Source: Chloroflexota bacterium (GTDB lineage: Bacteria > Chloroflexota > Anaerolineae > Fen-1058). From it: a stretch of 11,994 nucleotides of DNA. This document shows, piece after piece, positions 7,758-11,994 of the stretch. The DNA is taken from assembly GCA_016219235.1 (NCBI GenBank), contig JACRBO010000717.1, positions 1 to 11,994 on the forward strand, read 5' to 3'. The first letter of the stretch is position 1; each line of letters opens with the position of its first letter. The notes beneath the pieces are model-generated. The model was given only the letters and a program-made list of their open reading frames with translations, did not search any database and was not told the origin of the DNA. The position numbers were made by a program, and so were the translations under genes.

Positions 7758-7849
7758 CTCGAAGCTTGTATGACTGCTAAGTATGGGGCACACCTGTTGG
7801 TAGTGCTGTCGAATTGCCCACAATAACTTGCGATACCATTGCTCTAGTC

Positions 7850-7854
7850 GAGGG
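7850..7854 (+). promoter_or_regulatory. Ribosome binding site GAGGG of the TPR/S24-like gene
   Basis: GAGGG lies 5 nt before the ATG at 7860 and supports that start. In the 102-bp gap after the SPFH operon no convincing promoter was found; TTGCCC (7814-7819) with TACCAT (7834-7839) has a spacer of only 14 bp. Confidence 0.55.
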
Positions 7855-7859
7855 TCACT

Positions 7860-8960
7860 ATGTCAGATTATTTGTCGACTGCTAATTTGCTTGGTCTCCT
7901 GCAGATTGACCGGCAGAACAAGATCATGCAGCTGTGCGAGCAATCTGAAAGTTTGCGTCGTCGGCGGTGCTATACTGAGGCAATCAAAATTTCACGAAAC
8001 GCTGTATTTCTAGCAAAGAACGACTATTTGATTATGGGGGCAGCCTTATTGTATTTGTGCTCTGCACGAATGCATTCAAGCCAGCCAGAACAAGAACAAA
8101 TGGCAATTCGAGAATGCGATCGTGCTATCCGAGCTTTGAGTCATGAACGATTCAACCGCGCAATTGGTGAAGTATTGCGAGCACAAATTAAGGCACAGTT
8201 TCATTCGGATGATTATCTGGCGGTAGCGCTGCTGTATTATGAGCAAGCCCTAAAAGACCTAGATGGAGTCGCTCTTTACACCTTGGAACATAAAGATTTT
8301 GAACTGCTCAGGATTGTCGAAAAGCTGAAGGGCGCGGTTGAGCATAAGATATTTGAATTGGGTCAATCGTTGAGTGGCTCAGAGTCCGAAAAGGCGACAG
8401 TACGTTACGAAGATCGGCGAGCGAGTCGTAAGAATGGACCAGTTACTGACACGCTATTGCCGCAAACTTCTCTGCATTTGCGCAATGACCTTTCTGTACC
8501 AGTAAAGATTGTTTGGCCTCCGCAACCTCTTAGTTTAGGATTTGTGCCGAGTGATGGGACAGTTGCGCCAGATTTTATTGAGATAGACAAATTGTCTATC
8601 CAGGGGCGGCTATACACAATTAAGTCAACATCATTCTTGAATAGCCCAGATTCGATACGCATACGGATTAATCAACAGTATTTCCTTGTTCCGCTAGCGA
8701 ATGGCGACAGCAAAGAATACGCCTTAGTCCGCCAGTGGGGACGTCCTGATCAGCCAAGACAGTTTGTTGTAGCCAGCGATCCAGTTTCCAACGATACCTG
8801 GATAGACGAAGCCGAATCAATTGCACCATATTCGAATATTCACTTTGTTGGTGATCAGCGGGATTGGGTGATTATAGAAATGTCAGAAGAACAATCTGTC
8901 ACTCACAACGCTATTAAAATCATCGGTATTGTCGAAGCTGTATTAACGCCGACTCAATAG
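7860..8960 (+). CDS. TPR-like protein with possible degenerate S24-like C-terminal domain
   Basis: A 366-residue soluble protein without signal peptide or TM segment. Residues about 18-165 are all-helical with TPR-like spacing (YTEAIKISRNAVFLAK; AIRECDRAIRAL; YLAVALLYYEQAL), suggesting a protein-protein interaction module. After a polar linker (170-200) comes a beta-rich domain (about 205-366). Its order of elements (GTVAPDFIEIDKLSIQGRLY, then QQYFLVPLANGDS, then YALVRQ) resembles S24/LexA-type domains, where a GDSM motif carries the catalytic serine. Here GDS (282-284) is followed by Lys and the usual downstream Lys-containing strand is not recognisable, so catalysis is doubtful. The S24 relation is tentative. 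One 60-base sample is 43% G+C, unlike the flanking genes. The next gene follows after 22 bp, so the two are probably co-transcribed and functionally paired. Confidence 0.7.
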   Translation: MSDYLSTANLLGLLQIDRQNKIMQLCEQSESLRRRRCYTEAIKISRNAVFLAKNDYLIMGAALLYLCSARMHSSQPEQEQMAIRECDRAIRALSHERFNRAIGEVLRAQIKAQFHSDDYLAVALLYYEQALKDLDGVALYTLEHKDFELLRIVEKLKGAVEHKIFELGQSLSGSESEKATVRYEDRRASRKNGPVTDTLLPQTSLHLRNDLSVPVKIVWPPQPLSLGFVPSDGTVAPDFIEIDKLSIQGRLYTIKSTSFLNSPDSIRIRINQQYFLVPLANGDSKEYALVRQWGRPDQPRQFVVASDPVSNDTWIDEAESIAPYSNIHFVGDQRDWVIIEMSEEQSVTHNAIKIIGIVEAVLTPTQ

Positions 8961-8968
8961 GATACGCC

Positions 8969-8974
8969 GAGGTG
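8969..8974 (+). promoter_or_regulatory. Ribosome binding site GAGGTG of the pentapeptide-repeat gene
   Basis: GAGGTG sits 8 nt before the ATG at 8983, in the 22-bp gap after the preceding gene. It fixes the start of the second cassette gene and is among the better Shine-Dalgarno matches in the window. Confidence 0.7.
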
Positions 8975-8982
8975 TCGATTAC

Positions 8983-10722
8983 ATGACTGCTCATAAACCT
9001 ACCCCTGAGGAAATCCTCACATCATCAGGTAAACCTAAAATCGTACATCGCAACGTTGATGGGAGATTTATTTCTCCCGATACGCTTGTTGATGATTCGG
9101 TTGATGTCGCGCAAACGCAGGGTCAAGCTCCCGATCAAAATGTTGCGACCAATGAAGATGTATTGCCTGAAAGATATTCTCAGGTGCAAGGTGATGCTAA
9201 CCAAGTATCATCACGAGGTGGTGGTATCGATCAGCAGGCGGAGAAGATAGATATCGGAGGGGACGTAGCCGGACGCGATTCCATTAAGCAAGAATCATCG
9301 CGAAGCGGTGGTATCTATCAGCGGGCAAAGAAAGTAGAAATCGGAGGGGATGCAATCGGGCGCGACTCCATTAAGCAAGAATCATCCCAAAGTGGGGGTA
9401 TTGCTCTAGATGGCAAGGACGTAGACATTGCAGGGCATCTAGTCGGGGGTGATTACATCGAAAGTAAGATTTTCGGTAATGTCCTTCTTAAGGATTTTTC
9501 AGACGAAATTCAAATCAAATTTTTGAGGTTACTTGAAGACAATGCAGTACGTCGCGAAATGCAGAGCTATATTGATCGTGAACGTATAGCTGGGCGTAGG
9601 CTTTCATTTAACGGCTGTACGTTAGAGCATTTTCCTCTTAACAAAATGGATTTGCACGATGCTGATTTCATCAGAGCAAAGCTAAACGCTAGTGATTTTT
9701 CGGAAGCGATTCTCAGAAACGCTGATTTTCGGGGTGCAGAGATGATCGGAACTGTGTTTCATGGCGCGGATTTAAGCTGCGCCGATTTTAGTGAAGCGAT
9801 ACTTTCCGATGCCGATTTTTGCGACGCAAATCTTGAAGGTGCTAAGTTTTCTACATCAACATGTGATGGGGTGCGGCTGGATCGAGCCAATTTGAATGAA
9901 GCCGCTATGTCTGGAGCTAAAACCTTTGATCTTGCACATTTCGACAATGCAAAACTACGTCGGGCTGATATGCAAAAGGTGTCTCTTCGTGGTGCTCACT
10001 TTTACAACGCGGATCTTAGGCATGCAAACCTGCAAGGAGCTAATCTTAGTCGCGCAGAGGCTAGAAGCGTTGATCTCCGTGGCGCTTGTCTTCGGAGAAC
10101 CAATTTTACCAATGCAATACTCAGTAGGGCGAGATTTGATGAATCTGATCTCACAGAGGCGAACTTAACAGGCGCTGTCCTGAAAGGCGCATCGCTCAAA
10201 GAAGCTATGCTTTATGGAACGATTCTGAAACTTGAGAATCTAGATTCAGATAGTCGAAGGGTGTGGAAGGCAGTTAATCAGCGTCCCAAGCCGGAAAGAT
10301 CAGTTGTACTAGGATCGCTTCAACGTGCGATGCTTCGGTATGTAGATTTCAGCGGATTTGATTTGACGCGTACTAATCTCTGCTGTGCAGATCTTTCGCA
10401 ATCAAACCTGCAACAGACAAACCTACGTAGCGCCTCATTGGAAGACGCTAATCTATATAAGGCCGACCTAAGGCGAGCGCATCTCGAAGGTGCTCGATTA
10501 AATGGCGTGTGCTTAAGTTGGGCAAATCTGCGTTCTGCCGATCTACGCAATGCCGATCTTTCGCATGCTGATCTAAGCCATGCCAATCTGGTGTCCGCTG
10601 ACTTAACAGGTGCCAACCTTTTTCGTGCCAACTTGCGTGATGCACGTGTCACCATGGGTCAACTTAAGTCTACTAAGAATCTTGCTGGTGCAGTCCTGCC
10701 CCATGGGGAAATCTATCTCTAA
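8983..10722 (+). CDS. Pentapeptide-repeat protein with N-terminal IGGDxxGRDSI tandem repeats
   Basis: A 579-residue protein in three parts. Residues 1-75 are polar and probably disordered. Residues 76-162 hold three 29-residue tandem repeats centred on IGGD-V-A-GRDSI, IGGD-A-I-GRDSI and a diverged IAGH-L-V-GGDYI. A short helical segment (about 170-204) then leads to pentapeptide repeats of the A(D/N)LxxA type (about 205-415 and 445-565), which fold as a right-handed quadrilateral beta-helix. The two blocks are split by a linker (416-444) with no repeats. The end, TMGQLKSTKNLAGAVLP, is a typical cap of such domains. I associate GD-x-x-GRD motifs with STAND/NACHT-type conflict proteins of multicellular-lifestyle bacteria, but no enzymatic domain is visible here. 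It could be a binding scaffold, a DNA-mimic or a target-protection protein; the function is not determined. Sample lines are 42-52% G+C, supporting recent acquisition with its upstream partner. Confidence 0.88.
   Translation: MTAHKPTPEEILTSSGKPKIVHRNVDGRFISPDTLVDDSVDVAQTQGQAPDQNVATNEDVLPERYSQVQGDANQVSSRGGGIDQQAEKIDIGGDVAGRDSIKQESSRSGGIYQRAKKVEIGGDAIGRDSIKQESSQSGGIALDGKDVDIAGHLVGGDYIESKIFGNVLLKDFSDEIQIKFLRLLEDNAVRREMQSYIDRERIAGRRLSFNGCTLEHFPLNKMDLHDADFIRAKLNASDFSEAILRNADFRGAEMIGTVFHGADLSCADFSEAILSDADFCDANLEGAKFSTSTCDGVRLDRANLNEAAMSGAKTFDLAHFDNAKLRRADMQKVSLRGAHFYNADLRHANLQGANLSRAEARSVDLRGACLRRTNFTNAILSRARFDESDLTEANLTGAVLKGASLKEAMLYGTILKLENLDSDSRRVWKAVNQRPKPERSVVLGSLQRAMLRYVDFSGFDLTRTNLCCADLSQSNLQQTNLRSASLEDANLYKADLRRAHLEGARLNGVCLSWANLRSADLRNADLSHADLSHANLVSADLTGANLFRANLRDARVTMGQLKSTKNLAGAVLPHGEIYL
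9208..9468 (+). repeat. Three 87-bp in-frame tandem repeats
   Basis: Units at 9208-9294, 9295-9381 and 9382-9468 encode residues 76-104, 105-133 and 134-162 of the pentapeptide-repeat protein. Units 1 and 2 differ at 16 of 87 positions by my alignment (about 82% identity) and share a run ending TCCATTAAGCAAGAA. Unit 3 is much more diverged but keeps the SSxSGGI start and the GGDYI core. This is a recent duplication on top of an older one. Confidence 0.9.
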
Positions 10723-10742
10723 ACACGGGAACTCGTACACTC

Positions 10743-11654
10743 ATGCCCATCCCTCTCCACCTCTCACCCGAAGTCCGCGACGCACTAGCGAACCGCCACC
10801 CCGTCGTCGCGCTCGAATCGACGTTGATCACGCACGGCCTGCCGCGCCCCGTTAACCTCGAAGTTGCCCGCCAACTCGAATCTGTCGTGCGCGACAACGG
10901 CGCAATCCCGGCCACTATCGCGATTCTCAACGGCGAGATTTACGCCGGGCTGGAGCCTCACGAACTGGAACTGCTCGCTAACATGGACAACGTCCGCAAG
11001 GTCAGCCGCCGCGATTTGCCCATCGTGGTAGCGCAGCACGGCCACGGCGCGACCACCGTCGCGGCCACGATGTGGGTAGCGGCGCAGGCGGGCATTCAGG
11101 TCTTCGCCACGGGCGGCATCGGCGGCGTGCATCGCGGCCAGCCGTTCGATGTGTCCGCCGACCTGCTGGAACTGGCGCAGACGCCTGTGACCGTGGTGTG
11201 CGCGGGCGCGAAGGCCATCCTCGATCTACCGTTGACGCTGGAATACTTGGAGACGCACGGCGTGCCCGTGCTGGGCTTCGGCACGGACACCTTCCCCGCG
11301 TTTTATTCACGGAGCAGCGGCCTGCCCGTCGACGTGCGCGTCGACACGGCCGCCGAAGTGGCGCAGATCATCCGCGCGAAGGCGGCGCTGGGCCTGGCAG
11401 GCGGCGTACTCATCGGCTTGCCGGTGCCCGAAGAACTCGCCATCCCCAACGAGCAGATCGAGCCTATCATCGTGCGCGCCCTGAAAATGGCTGAAGAACA
11501 GGGCATTCGCGGCAAGGCCATTACACCCTTCCTGCTGCAGCATGTCGCCGACCTGTCCGAAGGCGAGAGCATGAAGACCAACATCGCGCTGCTCAAGAAC
11601 AACACCCGCGTCGCCGCGCACGTTGCGCGCGCGCTCATCGCCCGTGAGTTGTGA
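10743..11654 (+). CDS. psuG: Pseudouridine-5'-phosphate glycosidase
   Basis: PsuG cleaves the C-glycosidic bond of pseudouridine 5'-phosphate to uracil and ribose 5-phosphate, for salvage of pseudouridine from RNA turnover. The protein is 303 residues, close to the usual family length (E. coli 312). The conserved opening ALESTLITHGLPRPVN (23-38) carries Glu25; Lys86 lies in VRKVSRRD; Asp136 in FDVSADL matches the metal-binding Asp; and Lys157 in GAKAILDLP matches the Schiff-base lysine. The Asp136-Lys157 spacing of 21 equals that of Asp145-Lys166 in E. coli. No PsuK kinase gene is adjacent in the window. The ATG lies 20 bp after the pentapeptide-repeat gene with only a weak GGGA upstream, so it may be read through from the cassette or from a promoter hidden in it. 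Base composition returns to GC-rich. Confidence 0.96.
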   Translation: MPIPLHLSPEVRDALANRHPVVALESTLITHGLPRPVNLEVARQLESVVRDNGAIPATIAILNGEIYAGLEPHELELLANMDNVRKVSRRDLPIVVAQHGHGATTVAATMWVAAQAGIQVFATGGIGGVHRGQPFDVSADLLELAQTPVTVVCAGAKAILDLPLTLEYLETHGVPVLGFGTDTFPAFYSRSSGLPVDVRVDTAAEVAQIIRAKAALGLAGGVLIGLPVPEELAIPNEQIEPIIVRALKMAEEQGIRGKAITPFLLQHVADLSEGESMKTNIALLKNNTRVAAHVARALIAREL

Positions 11655-11673
11655 AACTCTGGGGGGATCAGTC

Positions 11674-11741
11674 AATCAGGGATCAGGCGACCGATTGAGC
11701 AGTGGACCAGGTACCTGATCCCCGATCCCTCATCCCTGATT
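11674..11741 (+). repeat. Nested inverted repeats after psuG, possible weak terminator
   Basis: AATCAGGGAT (11674-11683) is a perfect inverted match to ATCCCTGATT (11732-11741), and GGGATCAGG (11679-11687) to CCTGATCCC (11714-11722); the two pairings compete. The palindrome CAGGTACCTG lies at 11708-11717. A pyrimidine-rich TCCTTTTCC follows. It could end the psuG transcript, but the T-run is weak and the loops long. Confidence 0.4.
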
Positions 11742-11743
11742 CC
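11716..11743. repeat. 7-bp tandem repeat, four units
   Basis: Four heptamers run head to tail: TGATCCC, CGATCCC, TCATCCC, TGATTCC. The degenerate short-period style matches the octamer arrays at 1047-1094 and 3975-4018. It forms the right arm of the inverted repeat downstream of psuG. Confidence 0.65.
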
Positions 11744-11755
11744 TTTTCCTCAACT

Positions 11756-11811
11756 CTCAATCAACCCTCAACTCACGTTCATGTGAGGTTAAGCCGCCAG
11801 GCGGATACTAT
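11756..11811 (+). promoter_or_regulatory. OmpR/PhoB-type promoter, unit A: four 11-bp half-sites and -10 TACTAT
   Basis: CTCA (11756), CTCA (11767), TTCA (11778) and TTAA (11789) are spaced exactly 11 bp apart, one helical turn. The last half-site occupies the -35 position, starting 17 bp ahead of a TACTAT -10 box (11806-11811). OmpR/PhoB-family response regulators bind tandem 11-bp direct repeats placed this way. The same arrangement recurs 155 bp downstream. Which regulator binds is unknown. Confidence 0.55.
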
Positions 11812-11845
11812 CCTCAGCAACAACTTCCTTCCTCCTACGCAAATC
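11767..11845 (+). repeat. Long direct repeat, copy A
   Basis: This block matches 11922-11994 (copy B) over about 73 bp. The strongest identity is in TTAAGCCGCCAG, GGATACTATCCTCA and AACTTCCTTCCTCCTACGCA. Copy A has a 6-bp insertion (about 11817-11822) relative to B. It contains a promoter-like region and the 5' part of the predicted small RNA. Confidence 0.85.
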
Positions 11846-11882
11846 GCCCGACCCCCAGGCAAGGTCGGGCGATTTGTGTTTT
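11818..11882 (+). ncRNA. Predicted small regulatory RNA A, about 65 nt
   Basis: Initiation about 7 nt after the TACTAT box would give an RNA with a 5' unpaired pyrimidine-rich segment (ACTTCCTTCCTCCTACGC) followed directly by a perfect 13-bp terminator hairpin. CTTCCTTCCTCCT is complementary to extended Shine-Dalgarno sequences such as AGGAGGAAGG, as in known CU-rich sRNAs that block ribosome binding sites. No ORF fits the span. A second copy of the conserved core downstream argues for selection. The alternative is an attenuator leader for a downstream gene, but another promoter unit intervenes. Confidence 0.45.
11841..11882 (+). terminator. Strong intrinsic terminator of small RNA A
   Basis: AAATCGCCCGACC (11841-11853) pairs without mismatch to GGTCGGGCGATTT (11863-11875) across a 9-nt loop, followed by GTGTTTT. 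There is no matching T-run for the opposite strand, so it acts rightward. It could also catch read-through from psuG. Confidence 0.85.
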
Positions 11883-11910
11883 GGCCCCGCCAGGCCATTT
11901 ATTGACATCT

Positions 11911-11966
11911 CTCAAGCGACCTTCAACTCATTTTCATATAGCCTTAAGCCGCCAGCTGGATACTAT
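11911..11966 (+). promoter_or_regulatory. OmpR/PhoB-type promoter, unit B: four 11-bp half-sites and -10 TACTAT
   Basis: CTCA (11911), TTCA (11922), TTCA (11933) and TTAA (11944) again lie exactly 11 bp apart, with TACTAT at 11961-11966, 17 bp from the start of the last half-site. The bases between the half-sites differ from unit A, so the half-sites and their phase are better conserved than the spacers, as expected for binding sites. Confidence 0.55.
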
Positions 11967-11994
11967 CCTCAACTTCCTTCCTCCTACGCAGATC
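11922..11994 (+). repeat. Long direct repeat, copy B (cut by window end)
   Basis: Copy of 11767-11845 in the same orientation, 155 bp downstream, without the 6-bp insertion. It runs off the window at GATC, where copy A continues into its terminator stem. Confidence 0.85.
11973..11994 (+). ncRNA. Predicted small regulatory RNA B, 5' part only
   Basis: Initiation about 7 nt after the second TACTAT would give a transcript starting within the conserved CTTCCTTCCTCCTACGCA core. The rest, including any terminator hairpin, lies beyond the window. Called by analogy with copy A. Confidence 0.35.

Noticed and set aside
9208..9468. CRISPR-like array
   Set aside because: The units are adjacent without spacers, in frame, and encode a coherent repeated peptide.
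11702..11905. 67-codon plus-strand open frame after psuG
   Set aside because: It runs through repeats, the promoter-like unit and the terminator hairpin and has no SD; coding is unlikely.
11767..11994. Insertion-sequence ends or attachment sites as an explanation of the direct repeats
   Set aside because: The repeats are long, same-oriented, contain ordered promoter-like elements and are followed by a terminator; no transposase, integrase or inverted ends are nearby.
1126..11994. Regulatory link between the orphan histidine kinase and the 11-bp half-sites near 11.8 kb
   Set aside because: Attractive but unsupported: no response regulator is in the window and the loci are 8 kb apart.

Overview
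The window looks like a chromosomal segment from a moderately GC-rich, probably Chloroflexota-type bacterium. That assignment is inference: it rests on the multi-GAF sensor kinase, an NBR1-type Ig domain joined to an SPFH protein, a GD-x-GRD/pentapeptide-repeat protein, and degenerate 7-8 bp intergenic repeats. No rRNA or tRNA gene, CRISPR array or transposase was seen.

Left part (1-4542, minus strand): a leftward run of radA (cut by the window edge), a two-TM GAF-GAF-PAS histidine kinase without an adjacent response regulator, and an RlmD/TrmA-family rRNA uracil-C5 methyltransferase. The methyltransferase and kinase are 12 bp apart and probably co-transcribed. The methyltransferase appears to start on a leaderless mRNA. 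The middle of its central domain is short and is coded by an 8-bp tandem repeat.

Middle (4657-7757, plus strand): divergently transcribed, two overlapping genes (ATGA) encode paralogous membrane-anchored SPFH/band-7 proteins. The second carries an outward-facing NBR1-like Ig domain between two TM segments. They resemble a two-subunit HflK/HflC-like or flotillin-like membrane complex with an extracellular sensing or adhesion domain.

Island (7860-10722, plus strand): two closely spaced genes of visibly lower G+C (42-52% in three 60-base samples, against 68% in a sample of the first SPFH gene). One is a TPR-like protein with a possible degenerate S24-like C-terminal domain. The other is a pentapeptide-repeat protein whose N-terminal region holds three 29-residue tandem repeats built on an IGGD-x-x-GRDSI motif. 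The pair looks like a mobile accessory cassette, possibly of biological-conflict type.

Right part (10743-11994, plus strand): psuG, encoding pseudouridine-5'-phosphate glycosidase, 20 bp after the cassette, then a non-coding region. The striking signal is here: two directly repeated units 155 bp apart. Each has four 11-bp-phased TCA/TTAA half-sites (the pattern bound by OmpR/PhoB-family regulators), a TACTAT -10 box and a C/U-rich segment complementary to Shine-Dalgarno sequences. The complete copy ends in a perfect 13-bp intrinsic terminator. I interpret these as tandem genes for very short (about 65 nt) regulatory RNAs under response-regulator control. The second copy is cut by the window end.
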